22,222 nucleotides of DNA from Xanthomonas translucens pv. translucens DSM 18974 (GCF_000331775.1 NZ_CAPJ01000090.1:1-22222); one strand, 5' to 3'. Positions 1-9,663 are shown, numbered from the stretch's first letter. The notes: generated by a model from the sequence alone, not told the origin. Made by a program: numbers and translations.

Positions 1-93
1 GGCCAGGCCAAGGCGCGACCGGCGGCGCGCATGCGCAGCGCAGCGGGCAGCGCGGGCACGGCCGCCGCCGCAGACCAGTGGCAGGAATTCTGA
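1..93 (+). CDS. C-terminal tail of a methyl-accepting chemotaxis protein (partial)
   Basis: Frame 1 is open from the window edge to a TGA at 91-93 and encodes the last 30 residues of a protein that begins outside the window. The tail is rich in Ala, Gly and Arg, as in the flexible linker of chemoreceptors, and ends in DQWQEF. A terminal xWxxF pentapeptide (NWETF in E. coli Tar and Tsr) is the docking site for CheR and, in some species, CheB. cheR starts about 100 bases downstream on the same strand, which fits. The identification rests on this tail and the neighbours; the ligand-binding and signalling domains cannot be seen. Confidence 0.75.
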   Translation, partial: GQAKARPAARMRSAAGSAGTAAAADQWQEF

Positions 94-190
94 GCGCGGC
101 AGCGGCGCCGGCACAGGCCGCGTCTTGTTCCGGCGTCAACTTCGCTCGGCGCCGGCCGATAACCCGATAGACCGATCACCGCTGCGAGCC

Positions 191-1057
191 ATGGCCACTC
201 CAACGTCTTCCCTGCCCCACCCCGGTTCCGACAATCGCGACTTCGACTTCAGCGATCGCGATTTCAAACGGGTCTGCGACCTGATCTACCAGAAGGCGGG
301 CATCGCCCTGGCCCCGGCCAAGCGCGACATGGTCTACGGCCGCCTGTCGCGGCGCCTGCGCACGCTGGGCCTGCGCTCGTTCCGCGACTATCTGGACTGG
401 CTAGAGCGCGACGGCGGCGACGAGTGGGAAGCGTTCACCAATGCGCTGACCACCAACCTGACCTCGTTCTTCCGCGAGCCGCACCACTTCGAGCGCCTGC
501 GCGAGGAGCTGCAGAAGCATGCCAGCTCGGCGCCGCTGAAGATCTGGTCGTGCGCCGCCTCCACCGGCGAGGAACCCTATTCGTTGGCGATCACCGTCTG
601 CGAGGCGTTCGGCACGCTGACCCCGCCGGTGCGGATCCTGGCCACCGACGTGGACACGCAGGTGCTGGCGACCGCCTCGCGCGGCGTGTACGCGGTCGAT
701 CGCATCGCCAGCCTGGACCCGGCGCTGAAGCGCAAGTACTTCCAGCGCGGCAGCGGCGCCAACGAAGGCCAGTGCCGGGTGGTGCCGGCGCTGCGCGAGC
801 TGCTCGAATTCCGCCAGTTGAACCTGCTGGAACCGCGCTACGACGTCAGCGGCCCGTACCTGGCGCTGTTCTGCCGCAACGTGATGATCTATTTCGACAA
901 GCCGACCCAACGTGGCATCCTGTCGCGGCTGGTCCCGCACCTGGACGACGAAGGCATGCTCTACACCGGCCATTCGGAGAACTACCTGCATGCGGCCGAC
1001 CTGATCCAGCCGTGCGGCCGCACCCTGTACCGGCGCGCCGCCAAGGCACGCGCATGA
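191..1057 (+). CDS. cheR: Chemoreceptor glutamate methyltransferase CheR
   Basis: CheR transfers methyl groups from S-adenosylmethionine to glutamates on chemoreceptors in the cytoplasm, opposing CheB during adaptation. With the ATG at 191 the protein has 288 residues, normal for the family. An N-terminal helical domain (about residues 18-95) contains the [12 protein letters not shown] stretch. The SAM-binding domain follows, with [13 protein letters not shown] near residues 119-131 and the late motif FCRNVMIYF near residue 235. An in-frame TTG at 125 would add 22 poorly conserved-looking residues. I chose 191 because family homology starts shortly after it, although no strong ribosome binding site is visible. 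The stop overlaps the cheD start (ATGA), so the two are translationally coupled. Confidence 0.95.
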   Translation: MATPTSSLPHPGSDNRDFDFSDRDFKRVCDLIYQKAGIALAPAKRDMVYGRLSRRLRTLGLRSFRDYLDWLERDGGDEWEAFTNALTTNLTSFFREPHHFERLREELQKHASSAPLKIWSCAASTGEEPYSLAITVCEAFGTLTPPVRILATDVDTQVLATASRGVYAVDRIASLDPALKRKYFQRGSGANEGQCRVVPALRELLEFRQLNLLEPRYDVSGPYLALFCRNVMIYFDKPTQRGILSRLVPHLDDEGMLYTGHSENYLHAADLIQPCGRTLYRRAAKARA

Positions 1058-1656
1058 GAGCCGCCACGATGGTCACGGATCAGGTGATGCGCTACCACGA
1101 CACCCGCTTCCAGACCATAGCGGCCAAGCTGTTGCCGACCCAGTACCTGGTGGTGGACGACGACACCGCGCTGACCACCATCCTCGGCTCCTGCGTGGCC
1201 GCCTGCATCCGCGACCCGCTGCTGAAGATCGGCGGCATGAACCACTTCATGCTGCCCGACGGCCAGGCCGGCGACGGCGCACCGGCGCGCTATGGCAGCT
1301 ATGCGATGGAAGTGCTGATCAACGACCTGCTCAAGCGCGGCGCCAGCCGTAGCCGCCTGGAAGCCAAGGTGTTCGGCGGCGGCAACGTGCTCAAGGGTTT
1401 CACCAACAACCCGGTCGGTACCCGCAACGCCGAGTTCGTATTGCAGTATCTGAAGGCCGAGCAGATCCCGGTGGTGGCCGAGGATCTGCGCGGCATCCAT
1501 CCGCGCAAGATCTGGTTCTTCCCCACCACCGGCCGCGTGGTCGTGCAGCGCCTGCCGCATGCGCACGAAGAAGCCGAAGTCGCCGCCGCCGAATCGGCGG
1601 TGCGTGCCCGCCTCGCCAAAGCGCCGGTCACCGGTGCCGTGGAGTTGTTCGAATGA
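1054..1656 (+). CDS. cheD: Chemoreceptor glutamine deamidase CheD
   Basis: CheD converts specific glutamines of chemoreceptors to glutamates, which creates methylation sites for CheR; in some bacteria it also interacts with CheC. The protein has 200 residues. The catalytic signature is intact: the nucleophile lies in [12 protein letters not shown] and the histidine in GGMNHFMLP, with the G-rich segment [12 protein letters not shown] and the region [20 protein letters not shown] following as in the family. The ATG at 1054 overlaps the cheR stop, and the stop at 1654-1656 overlaps the cheB start. A second in-frame ATG at 1069 is a possible alternative start. It is the middle gene of a tightly coupled cheR-cheD-cheB unit. 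Confidence 0.94.
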   Translation: MRAATMVTDQVMRYHDTRFQTIAAKLLPTQYLVVDDDTALTTILGSCVAACIRDPLLKIGGMNHFMLPDGQAGDGAPARYGSYAMEVLINDLLKRGASRSRLEAKVFGGGNVLKGFTNNPVGTRNAEFVLQYLKAEQIPVVAEDLRGIHPRKIWFFPTTGRVVVQRLPHAHEEAEVAAAESAVRARLAKAPVTGAVELFE

Positions 1657-2729
1657 GCTCAGAAATCCCTTGCCGCGTGCTGATCGTCGACGATTCGGCA
1701 GTCGTGCGGCAGATGTTGACCGAAATCCTGTCGCGCGCACCCGGCATCGAAGTCGTCGGCTCGGCCGCCGATCCGATCCTGGCGCGCGAGAAGATCAAGC
1801 GGCTCAATCCGGATGTGATCACCCTGGACGTGGAAATGCCGCGCATGGACGGCCTGGCGTTCCTGGAAAACCTGATGCGGCTGCGGCCCACGCCGGTGGT
1901 GATGATCTCCTCGCTGACCGAGCGCGGCGCCGACACCACGCTGCAGGCGCTGGCGCTGGGCGCGGTGGATTTCATTTCCAAGCCCAAGCTGGACGTGGCG
2001 CGCGGCCTGGAGGAGTACGCCGAGGAAATCATCGGCAAGGTCAAGGCCGCGGCCAAGGCCAAGGTCCGCGCGCTCGACCGCCCGGCCGCGCCGCGGCCCG
2101 GCGGCAATACCGTGGTCACACCCAGCGCCGGGTCCACGCTGAAGTTCCGCACCACCGACCGGCTGATCGCGATCGGCGCCTCCGCCGGCGGCACCGAGGC
2201 GCTGCGCGTGGTCCTGGAAGGCATGCCCGCCGATGCGCCGGCAGTGGTGATGACCCAGCACCTGCCCGCCGGCTTCAGCACCGCCTTCGCCGACCGCCTC
2301 AACCGGCATTCGGCGATGGCGGTACGCGAAGCCAGCGAGGGCGAAGCGATCCTGCCCGGCCACGCCTACCTGCCACCCGGCGGCAAGCACCTGCAAGTGG
2401 TCCGCGACGGTGCGCGCTGGCGCTGCAAGATCGACGACGGCCCGCCGGTCAACCGGCACAAGCCGGCGGTGGACGTGCTGTTCCAGTCGGTGGCGCGCAA
2501 TGCCGGCGCCAACGCGATCGGCGCAGTATTGACCGGTATGGGCGACGACGGCGCGCGCGGCCTGCTGGAAATGCTGCAGGCCGGCGCCAGCACGCTGGTG
2601 CAGGACGAGGCCACCAGCGTAGTCTGGGGGATGCCCGGCACCGCATTCCGGCTGGGCGCCGCACAGGAAGTGTTGCCGCTGGACAGGATCGCCGAGCGCC
2701 TGATCGCGTTGTCCAACCAGCCCCGCTAG
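1653..2729 (+). CDS. cheB: Chemotaxis response regulator protein-glutamate methylesterase CheB
   Basis: CheB removes methyl groups from (and can deamidate) chemoreceptors once phosphorylated by CheA, closing the adaptation loop. The protein has 358 residues, close to the 349 of E. coli CheB. The receiver domain (about 7-125) shows the acidic pair in IVDDS, phospho-acceptor Asp59 in [11 protein letters not shown] and Lys110 in FISKPK. After an Ala/Pro-rich linker, the methylesterase domain (about 168-355) has the catalytic triad: Ser177 in GASAGGTEA, His203 in TQHLPAGFS and Asp299 in GMGDDGARG. All key residues are present. The ATG overlaps the cheD stop (ATGA). The 200 bases downstream, to 2929, contain no gene I can support. 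Confidence 0.96.
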   Translation: MSSEIPCRVLIVDDSAVVRQMLTEILSRAPGIEVVGSAADPILAREKIKRLNPDVITLDVEMPRMDGLAFLENLMRLRPTPVVMISSLTERGADTTLQALALGAVDFISKPKLDVARGLEEYAEEIIGKVKAAAKAKVRALDRPAAPRPGGNTVVTPSAGSTLKFRTTDRLIAIGASAGGTEALRVVLEGMPADAPAVVMTQHLPAGFSTAFADRLNRHSAMAVREASEGEAILPGHAYLPPGGKHLQVVRDGARWRCKIDDGPPVNRHKPAVDVLFQSVARNAGANAIGAVLTGMGDDGARGLLEMLQAGASTLVQDEATSVVWGMPGTAFRLGAAQEVLPLDRIAERLIALSNQPR

Positions 2730-2929
2730 GGACTGTTCGACGCGATCGTGAGAAGTCGCGCCGTGCCTGGGCACATGCGCGGCAAGCAAGAACGGGAAAA
2801 CGTATGTCGATAAGCGATCGAGTGATGACGCCATTGCGTACGCGCCCAGCTACGGCGCGCAGGGTTGCCGTGCGCGGTGCCGGACACGGCCACGTCGCCA
2901 GTCGCCATCGCGTTGCCGGACCCTAGACC

Positions 2930-5599
2930 ATGCCGCGACAGCGCCCCAGCAAACCGATCACGCCCAGCGCCGGCACTGCCGCCGCCGCGGCGGTGCTGAG
3001 CATGCTGCAAGCACCCGAGCAGGCTCTGCTGAACTGTCTGCAGCAGGCGCCCGACGGCGTGGTGATAATCGACGCGAACGCGCGCATCCTGGCCTTCAAC
3101 CAGACCGCCGAAGCGCTGTGGGGCTTGCCGCAGGCGCAGGTGCTGGGGCGTCCGCTCGTCGAGTTGGTGCCGGAGGACGCGCGCGCGGCGTTCCTGGCCA
3201 GATGCATGCAGCACGGTTCGGGCGCCCCCGGCGACAGCCACGAACTGCAGTTGCGCGGCAACGACGGCGTGCAGCGCTGGGTGGCGGTGAGCGCGGCCAC
3301 GGTGCCGCAGGAACCCGCGCCACTGTACGTGGTGTTCGTGCGCGACATCAGTGCCGAACGCGAGCGCGACGCCAGGATGCGACTGCTGTCGCTGGCGCTG
3401 GATCGCAGCGACAACGCCATCGTGGTGTGCGACCCGCAGCTGGCCATTCTCTACGTCAACGCCGGTTTCGTGCACATGTTCGGCTATGCCGCCGACGACG
3501 TGCGCGGGCTGCTGCCGAGCAGCGTGCTGAACGGCGCCGGCACCGACATGCAGATGATGCTGCAGACCCGCGAACGCGTGGTCAGCGGCCTGGGCCACCA
3601 GACCGACCTGCTGGTCTACCGCAAGGACGGTTCGCCGCTGTGGACCACGATGGTGGTCAATCCGATCGCCGATGCGGACGGCGGCATCCAGCACTACGTG
3701 CTGTCGTTCACCGACATCACCCAGAGCAAGATGCACGAGGTCCTGCACAAGAACGTGCTCGACGCGCTGGTCCGCGAGCAACCGCTGGTCAACGTGGCCG
3801 CGTTGATCTGCAACGAGGTCGAGCGCATCGCGCCGCAGGTGGTGGCCTCGATCATCAGCGTCGACAGCGACGGGCTCTTGCATCCGCTGGCCTCGCCGAG
3901 CCTGCCGACCGCGTTCAACGCGGCAGTGGAATCCCTGCGCGCCGGCCCAGGCGCCGGAGCCTGCGGCGCGGCGATCTGGCACGGCAAGCAGGTGCAGGTG
4001 CGCGAAGCCGCGACCGATCCGCTGTTCGCCGATTACCGCGCGCTGGTGCAGCAACTCGGCCTGGGCAGCTGCGTGGCCAGCCCGATCAAGTCCAGCGGCG
4101 GGCGCGTACTCGGCAGTTTCGCGCTGTATTACCGCGACGTCTGCGAACCGCAGGCCTGGCACCTGCGGCTGATCGAGCTGTGCCTGCACCTATGCGCGCT
4201 GGCGCTGGAGCGCGAGCAGACCAAGGCGCGCGTGCACCAGCTGGCGTTCTACGATGCGCTGACCGACCTGCCCAACCGGGTGATGTTCAGCGCCCGCGCC
4301 GAACAGGCGCTGGCCGCCGCCGAATACCACGGGTTTCCGGTGGCGATCCTGTTCGTCGACCTCGACCGCTTCAAGCGCGTCAACGAGACCCAGGGCCATG
4401 CCGCCGGCGACGGCCTGCTGCGCGACATCGCGCGACGCCTGGGCGAAACCTTGAGCGCGACCGACCTGATCGGCCGCCAGGCTGGCGACGAGTTCGTGCT
4501 GATGCTGCCGCAGTGCGGTGCCGAGCAGGCGGCCGGGGCGGCCGAGCGCCTGCTGCTGGCGCTGGCCGAGCCGGTGGTGGTCGGCGACGTGACCCTGCAC
4601 CCGGGCGCCAGCATCGGCGTGGCGATGTTCCCCGACGACGGCCGCGACATCGAGACCCTGCTGCGCCACGCCGACCTGGCCATGTACCGGGCCAAGAACG
4701 AAGGCGGCGGCAGTTTCCGCTTCTTCAGCGCCGACATGAACCGCATGGCGCAGGAACGCGTGGCGCTGGAGACGGCGCTGCGCGAAGCGTTGCGCCGCGA
4801 TCAGCTGCAACTGCACTACCAGCCGCAGCTGCACAGCCAGCCGCCCTGCGCGCTGTACGGCGTGGAAGCGCTGCTGCGCTGGCAGCACCCGCATCTGGGC
4901 GACATCTCGCCGGCGCGCTTCGTGCCGATGGCCGAGGAATGCGGGCTGATCGACGAACTCGGACATTGGGCGCTGCGCCAGGCCTGCCGGCAGATGGCAG
5001 ATTGGCGCCTGCGCGGGGTGCCGGTGCCGCGCGTGGCGGTCAACCTGTCGGCCAGCAACTTCGCCGACGCGCAGCTGCCCGCGCACGTAGCGCAGATGCT
5101 GAGCACGCATGGGTTGCTGCCCAGCGACCTGGCGCTGGAGATGACCGAGAGCGTCATGCTGTCCAACGCCCCGGCGGTGCTGGCCAATCTGCGTCAATTG
5201 CAGGCCAGCGGCGTGCGCCTGTCGCTGGACGATTTCGGAACAGGCTATTCCAGCCTCAGCCATCTGCACCAGTTGCCGGTCAACGAACTCAAGCTGGACA
5301 TGAGCTTCGTACGCGACCTGGAACACAGCGAGACCGCGCGCGCATTGACCACCTCGGTGCTGCGCATCGGCGAAAGCCTGCGCCTGCACACCGTTGCCGA
5401 AGGCGTGGAAACCGAGGCGCAACGCGCCTTCCTGTCCTGGCTGGGCTGCGACGTGCTGCAGGGCTTCCTGTTCGCGCCGGCGTTGCCGGCCATCCAGCTG
5501 GAACGCTGGCTCGACGCGCGCCAGGCCGACGCAAGTCCTGCAACGCCGCCAGCCGATTCCGCTGGCGCGATGCCGCAGGGCGTGCGCCCCATCCGTTAG
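2930..5599 (+). CDS. DosP-like PAS-PAS-GAF-GGDEF-EAL cyclic di-GMP phosphodiesterase
   Basis: This 889-residue cytoplasmic protein has the domain order of E. coli DosP: PAS (about 30-145), PAS (about 148-265), a GAF-like segment (about 275-420), GGDEF (about 430-590) and EAL (about 610-865). No membrane segment is seen. The EAL domain looks active: EALLRW with Glu646, VNLSASNF, EMTES, LDDFGTGYSS, LKLDMSF, VAEGVET and QGF are all present. The cyclase signature is AGDEF (518-522) instead of GGDEF, and the upstream inhibitory RxxD is replaced by SATD, so the cyclase half may be weak, regulatory or inactive. The likely role is sensor-controlled degradation of cyclic di-GMP. The first PAS has a His (residue 95) near where DosP has its haem ligand, but this alignment is by eye. 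It follows cheB after 200 bases and may have its own promoter. Confidence 0.9.
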   Translation: MPRQRPSKPITPSAGTAAAAAVLSMLQAPEQALLNCLQQAPDGVVIIDANARILAFNQTAEALWGLPQAQVLGRPLVELVPEDARAAFLARCMQHGSGAPGDSHELQLRGNDGVQRWVAVSAATVPQEPAPLYVVFVRDISAERERDARMRLLSLALDRSDNAIVVCDPQLAILYVNAGFVHMFGYAADDVRGLLPSSVLNGAGTDMQMMLQTRERVVSGLGHQTDLLVYRKDGSPLWTTMVVNPIADADGGIQHYVLSFTDITQSKMHEVLHKNVLDALVREQPLVNVAALICNEVERIAPQVVASIISVDSDGLLHPLASPSLPTAFNAAVESLRAGPGAGACGAAIWHGKQVQVREAATDPLFADYRALVQQLGLGSCVASPIKSSGGRVLGSFALYYRDVCEPQAWHLRLIELCLHLCALALEREQTKARVHQLAFYDALTDLPNRVMFSARAEQALAAAEYHGFPVAILFVDLDRFKRVNETQGHAAGDGLLRDIARRLGETLSATDLIGRQAGDEFVLMLPQCGAEQAAGAAERLLLALAEPVVVGDVTLHPGASIGVAMFPDDGRDIETLLRHADLAMYRAKNEGGGSFRFFSADMNRMAQERVALETALREALRRDQLQLHYQPQLHSQPPCALYGVEALLRWQHPHLGDISPARFVPMAEECGLIDELGHWALRQACRQMADWRLRGVPVPRVAVNLSASNFADAQLPAHVAQMLSTHGLLPSDLALEMTESVMLSNAPAVLANLRQLQASGVRLSLDDFGTGYSSLSHLHQLPVNELKLDMSFVRDLEHSETARALTTSVLRIGESLRLHTVAEGVETEAQRAFLSWLGCDVLQGFLFAPALPAIQLERWLDARQADASPATPPADSAGAMPQGVRPIR

Positions 5600-5659
5600 G
5601 ACACGGCATTCACCCGCGCGCCGCTCGCGGCACAATTATTGCTCGATCCGCGGCATATT

Positions 5660-5906
5660 CGCCGGTGCGCGGCGCACAGGCGCTGGCGCACGATGCGCAA
5701 CACAGGCTGCTGTGGGTGGTCGATGTCGATGGGGCTGCGCGGTGGCGCACGCGCCGGGCGCGCGCCATCGACTTGTGACGGTCAGCATCGGCTGCGCCAG
5801 CAAATGGCCGCACGCCAGCCTGTCGAGCACGCGCCTGACCCACCTCGCCGACCAGGCGCTGTACCGGGCCAAGGAAAACGGCCGCAACCGGGTGGAAAGC
5901 GCCTGA
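5660..5906 (+). pseudogene. C-terminal remnant of a GGDEF diguanylate cyclase
   Basis: From about 5775 to the TGA at 5904-5906 one frame reads VTVSIGCAS, then LADQALYRAKENGRNRV. These are the two last conserved blocks of a GGDEF domain, in order and at the right spacing. No GGDEF core, start codon or upstream cyclase sequence is present in that frame. Just upstream, fragments such as QALAHDAQ, in a different frame, resemble the preceding helix and suggest frameshift decay, so the left edge is uncertain. It cannot be part of the preceding EAL protein, whose own GGDEF domain is complete. It is most likely the residue of a second cyclase gene lost by deletion. Bases 5600-5659 hold nothing I recognise. 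Confidence 0.7.
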
Positions 5907-6007
5907 GCGGCAGTGTGCTTGCGCACAACTGCCGGCGTCGCCGAGCATCCTGTGTGGGCGGCTTCCGTCATGGCGAGCGCGGCGGAGATCTGGCCGGGAT
6001 TGATGCA

Positions 6008-6105
6008 GTCGGGACCGAAGTCCCTCCCACAGGTGTCCGCATGCCGATGTCCTGGCATACCCGTTGCGCCTGGCGCCCTTGTCGGAGCGACTTCAGTCGC
6101 GACGA
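6008..6105. repeat. Pair of inverted REP-type palindromes (REPIN-like)
   Basis: Two short palindromes of the type common between Xanthomonas genes face each other. The right copy (6079-6105) contains GCGAC-TTCA-GTCGC (stem-loop-stem) preceded by TTGTCGGA. The left copy (6008-6032), read on the minus strand, is TGTGGGA followed by GGGAC-TTCG-GTCCC. A GTGG-type tetranucleotide next to an imperfect hairpin, in inverted pairs about 50 bases apart, is the signature of REP doublets moved by RAYT transposases. No RAYT gene is present here. A weaker look-alike begins near 5963. Apart from these repeats and the terminator at 6279-6306, the gene-free stretch 5907-6335 shows nothing I can name. Confidence 0.65.
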
Positions 6106-6278
6106 ACGAAGCGATAGGGCTCGCCGCGCCTGGACGGCGTCGGGGCCGATGACCCAACCTGCAGGTGTTGGCGGCGCTTGCGGACGCCGCTTTGGAAGGC
6201 CTCAGACAAACAAACCAACGCGGGATCGGCAGCGGCTCGCACCACGCCGGTAGCACAGCGCGATTGTACCAGTGCCGC

Positions 6279-6306
6279 AAACGAGAAAGCCCGGCATCGC
6301 CGAGCT
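6279..6306 (-). terminator. Probable rho-independent terminator of acnB
   Basis: Read on the minus strand, 30 bases past the acnB stop, the sequence forms AGCTCGG-CGATG-CCGGGCT (6306-6288), a 7-bp stem with one G-U pair and a 5-base loop. TTCTCGTTT (6287-6279) follows. The T-run is interrupted, so efficiency is uncertain, but position and orientation fit the end of acnB. Confidence 0.55.
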
Positions 6307-6335
6307 TCCTCGTCACAACATCGAACCACCTTGGA

Positions 6336-8927
6336 TCAGGCAGCGACCGTATCGGCCACGTTCTGGTATTCCTGGATCTGATCGAAGTTCATGTAGCGGT
6401 AGATCTGCTCGCCGCTGGTCTTGATCACGCCCACGTCGGCCATGTACTCGTCCTTGGTCGGGATGCGGCCCAGGCGCGAGCAGATCGCCGCCAGTTCCGC
6501 CGAACCCAGGTACACGTTGGTGTTGCGGCCCAGGCGGTTGGGGAAGTTGCGGGTGGAGGTGGAGAACACCGTGGCGCCCTCGCGCGCCTGCGCCTGGTTG
6601 CCCATGCACAGCGAGCAGCCCGGCATTTCCATGCGCGCGCCGGCCGCGCCGAAGGTGCCGTAGTGGCCTTCCTTGGTCAGCTCGGAGGCGTCCATCTTGG
6701 TCGGCGGCGCGACCCACAGCCGGGTCGGGATGTCGCGCTTGCCTTCCAGCAGCTTGGCCGCGGCGCGGAAGTGGCCGATGTTGGTCATGCACGACCCGAT
6801 AAACACCTCGTCGATCGCCGCGCCGGCGACCTCGGACAGCGTCTTGACGTCGTCCGGATCGTTCGGGCACGCCACGATCGGCTCGTGGATATCGGCCAGG
6901 TCGATCTCGATCACCGCGGCGTACTCGGCATCGGTGTCCGGCTCGAGCAGCTGCGGATCGGCCAGCCACTCTTCCATCTTCTTGATGCGCCGGCCCAGGG
7001 TGCGCGCATCGGCGTAGCCCTCGGCGATCATCCAGCGCAGCAGGGTGATGTTGCTGGTCAGGTATTCGATGATCGGCGCCTTGTCCAGGCGCACCGAGCA
7101 ACCGGCGGCCGAACGTTCGGCCGAGGCGTCGGACAGCTCGAACGCCTGCTCCACCTTCAGGTTCGGCAAGCCTTCGATTTCGAGGATGCGGCCGGAGAAG
7201 ATGTTCTTCTTGCCCTGCTTGGCCACGGTCAGCAGGCCGTCCTTGATCGCGTACAGCGGGATCGCGTTGACCAGATCGCGCAAGGTCACGCCCGGCTGCA
7301 TCTCGCCCTTGAAGCGCACCAGCACGCTCTCCGGCATGTCCAGCGGCATGACCCCGGTGGCGGCGGCGAACGCGACCAGGCCGGAGCCGGCCGGGAACGA
7401 GATGCCGATCGGGAAACGGGTGTGCGAGTCGCCGCCGGTGCCGACCGTGTCGGGCAGCAGCATGCGGTTGAGCCAGCTGTGGATCACGCCGTCGCCCGGA
7501 CGCAGCGACACGCCGCCGCGGGTGGAGATGAACTCCGGCAGGCTGTGGTGGGTCTTGACGTCCACCGGCTTCGGATACGCGGCGGTGTGGCAGAACGACT
7601 GCATCACCAGGTCGGCGGAGAAGCCCAGGCAGGCCAGGTCCTTCAGCTCGTCGCGGGTCATCGGCCCAGTGGTGTCCTGCGAGCCCACCGAGGTCATCTT
7701 CGGCTCGCAATAGGTGCCCGGACGCATGCCCTGGCCTTCCGGCAAACCGCAGGCGCGGCCGACCATCTTCTGCGCCAGCGAAAAGCCCTTGCCGGTATCC
7801 GGCGGCACCATCGGCAGGCGGAACAGGTCCGAGGCCGGCAGGCCGAGGAACTCGCGCGCCTTGGCGGTCAGGCCGCGGCCGACGATCAGCGGGATGCGGC
7901 CGCCGGCGCGCACTTCGTCGAACAGCACGTCCGACTTCATCGCGAACTCGGCGATCACCTTCCCATCCTTCAGCGCCTTGCCGTCGTACGGGCGCAGTTC
8001 GACCACGTCGCCGTGCTCCATCTGCGACACGTCCAGCTCGATCGGCAGCGCACCGGCGTCTTCCATGGTGTTGTAGAAGATCGGCGCAATCTTCGAACCC
8101 AGGCACACGCCGCCGAAACGCTTGTTCGGAATGAAGGGAATGTCCTCGCCGGTCCACCACAGCACCGAGTTGGTCGCCGACTTGCGCGAGGACCCGGTGC
8201 CGACCACGTCGCCGACATAGGCGACCAGGTGGCCCTTGGCCTTGAGGTCGGCGATCGCCTGGATCGGGCCGCGCTTGCCGTCCTCTTCCGGCACGAACGC
8301 CGCACCGTCGCGCTTGTTCTTCAGCATCGCCAGCGCGTGCAGCGGGATGTCCGGGCGCGTGGTCGCGTCCGGCGCCGGCGACAGGTCGTCGGTATTGGTC
8401 TCGCCCGGCACCTTGAACACGCTGACGGTCAGGCTCTGCGGCACTTCCGGCTTGCTGGTGAACCATTCGGCATCGGCCCAGCTCTGCAGCACCGCCTTGG
8501 CGTGCGCATTGCCGGCTTCGGCCTTTTCCTGCACATCGTGGAACGCATCGAAGATCAGCAACGTGTGCTTCAGGCCTTGGGCGGCGACCGCGCCGAGCTC
8601 GGCGTTGTCCAGCAGCTCGATCAGCGGGTGAATGTTGTAGCCGCCGAGCATGGTGCCCAGCAGTTCGGTGGCGCGCGTGGGCGAGATCAGCGCGCACTGC
8701 TCGCTGCCGAAGGCGAGCGCGGCCAGGTAGGAGGCCTTGACCTTGGCCGCGTCGTCGACGCCGGCCGGCACGCGCTGGCTCAGCAGCTCGACCAGGAACG
8801 ACTCTTCGCCGGCGGGCGGGTGCTTCAGCAGCTCGACGACCTCGGCGGTCTGCTGCGCGCTCAGCGGCAGCGGCGGGATACCGAGCGCAGCGCGCTCTGC
8901 GACGTGGTGGCGGTAGGCTTCCAACAT
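6336..8927 (-). CDS. acnB: Aconitate hydratase B (bifunctional 2-methylisocitrate dehydratase)
   Basis: AcnB interconverts citrate and isocitrate through cis-aconitate in the TCA cycle and, in many proteobacteria, also dehydrates 2-methylisocitrate in propionate breakdown. The protein has 863 residues (865 in E. coli). The N-terminal HEAT-like domain and the swivel domain come first, the reverse of AcnA-type order. The three cysteines of the [4Fe-4S] cluster are present: Cys713 in [10 protein letters not shown], and Cys771 and Cys774 in PGCSLCMGN. The start is supported by GGAGAA nine bases upstream of the ATG at 8927. vapC ends 58 bases upstream on the same strand with no terminator between them, so read-through from the vapB promoter is possible. 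A terminator-like hairpin follows at 6279-6306. Confidence 0.97.
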   Translation of the reverse strand: MLEAYRHHVAERAALGIPPLPLSAQQTAEVVELLKHPPAGEESFLVELLSQRVPAGVDDAAKVKASYLAALAFGSEQCALISPTRATELLGTMLGGYNIHPLIELLDNAELGAVAAQGLKHTLLIFDAFHDVQEKAEAGNAHAKAVLQSWADAEWFTSKPEVPQSLTVSVFKVPGETNTDDLSPAPDATTRPDIPLHALAMLKNKRDGAAFVPEEDGKRGPIQAIADLKAKGHLVAYVGDVVGTGSSRKSATNSVLWWTGEDIPFIPNKRFGGVCLGSKIAPIFYNTMEDAGALPIELDVSQMEHGDVVELRPYDGKALKDGKVIAEFAMKSDVLFDEVRAGGRIPLIVGRGLTAKAREFLGLPASDLFRLPMVPPDTGKGFSLAQKMVGRACGLPEGQGMRPGTYCEPKMTSVGSQDTTGPMTRDELKDLACLGFSADLVMQSFCHTAAYPKPVDVKTHHSLPEFISTRGGVSLRPGDGVIHSWLNRMLLPDTVGTGGDSHTRFPIGISFPAGSGLVAFAAATGVMPLDMPESVLVRFKGEMQPGVTLRDLVNAIPLYAIKDGLLTVAKQGKKNIFSGRILEIEGLPNLKVEQAFELSDASAERSAAGCSVRLDKAPIIEYLTSNITLLRWMIAEGYADARTLGRRIKKMEEWLADPQLLEPDTDAEYAAVIEIDLADIHEPIVACPNDPDDVKTLSEVAGAAIDEVFIGSCMTNIGHFRAAAKLLEGKRDIPTRLWVAPPTKMDASELTKEGHYGTFGAAGARMEMPGCSLCMGNQAQAREGATVFSTSTRNFPNRLGRNTNVYLGSAELAAICSRLGRIPTKDEYMADVGVIKTSGEQIYRYMNFDQIQEYQNVADTVAA

Positions 8928-8985
8928 GCGGGTTCTCCGGAAATTTCGGTAGGGGTGAGCGGTAAGCGGGAAACGAATGGCCGCG

Positions 8986-9393
8986 TCAGGTGGACGGCTT
9001 GGGCACGATGATCTTCAGGCCCTTGAAGTAGTCGCGGAAAAAGCCGTCGTCGCGGGTGATCAGTCCATCGCATTGCAGCAGCGCGTGGGCGCCGATCAGG
9101 AAATCGGCCACCACCCGCTCGCGCTGGCCGCCGCGGGCGCGGAAACGGCGCTGCATCTCGCCGGCGCGCAACGCCGACTTGGCCTCCAGCGCATTGAAGC
9201 GGATGCTCATGTCCTCCAGCACCGACAGCGCCTCGGCGCCGTCGCGCAACGCGCCGCAGACTTCGGCCAGGACGATGTCGCACACCACCACTGGGCCGGT
9301 ACTCAGGCACTGGCGCAGGCAGGCTTCGGTGGCGTCGGCCTGCGGACCGTCGGCCAGCAGGTCCACCAGCACCGACGAGTCGATCGCGATCAT
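8986..9393 (-). CDS. vapC: VapC-family PIN-domain toxin ribonuclease
   Basis: VapC toxins are metal-dependent RNases, usually cutting tRNA or rRNA, held inactive by their VapB partner. This 135-residue protein is one PIN domain with the acidic metal-binding residues in place: Asp5 ([11 protein letters not shown]), Glu44 (LAEV), Asp97 ([12 protein letters not shown]) and Asp115 or Asp116 ([12 protein letters not shown]). It therefore looks intact. The ATG at 9393 overlaps the vapB stop (ATGA), the coupled antitoxin-toxin layout typical of the family. It is transcribed toward acnB, which starts 58 bases after its stop. The RNA target cannot be inferred from sequence. Confidence 0.9.
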   Translation of the reverse strand: MIAIDSSVLVDLLADGPQADATEACLRQCLSTGPVVVCDIVLAEVCGALRDGAEALSVLEDMSIRFNALEAKSALRAGEMQRRFRARGGQRERVVADFLIGAHALLQCDGLITRDDGFFRDYFKGLKIIVPKPST

Positions 9394-9647
9394 GGCTTGG
9401 CGGCGGGTTCGAACGGATCGCCCGGCGCGCGGCCGCGGATCGCGCGCATCGCCTCGTCGGTGCTCGCGAAGCCGTCGAGCTTGAAGCGGCCGCGGGCGCG
9501 CGAGATCGCATCGTCCACGCTCTTGCGCAGGATGATGCGGCCGCCGTCCAGTTCCACCTTCAGGATGGTGCCCTTGCTCAGGCCCAGCGCGTCGCGCACG
9601 GCCTTGGGCAAGGTGATCTGACCGCGCTCGGCGACGGTGGCTTCCAT
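9390..9647 (-). CDS. vapB: VapB-type antitoxin with AbrB/SpoVT DNA-binding fold
   Basis: The 85-residue protein begins with an AbrB/MazE-like swapped-hairpin domain (residues 1-45): TVAERGQITLPKAVRDALGL, then KVELDGGRIILR. The C-terminal tail (about 46-85) is charged and ends in FEPAAKP; such tails usually wrap and inhibit the toxin. VapB-VapC complexes also bind their own promoter. I chose the ATG at 9647, which has GTGGAG upstream and starts the conserved fold. A TTG at 9662 would add five residues but lies at the edge of the operator repeat. The gene overlaps vapC by four bases and diverges from acnA. Confidence 0.9.
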   Translation of the reverse strand: MEATVAERGQITLPKAVRDALGLSKGTILKVELDGGRIILRKSVDDAISRARGRFKLDGFASTDEAMRAIRGRAPGDPFEPAAKP

Positions 9648-9663
9648 GGGCAGGCTCCACAAG

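Noticed and set aside
2803..2926. Small open frame (about 40 codons) between cheB and the DosP-like gene
   Set aside because: It is Arg/Ala rich with no recognisable motif and no good ribosome binding site, and such frames are expected by chance at this GC content.
6165..9011. Long open frame on the plus strand opposite acnB
   Set aside because: It shows the same shadow composition, and AcnB on the other strand has all catalytic cysteines and a ribosome binding site.
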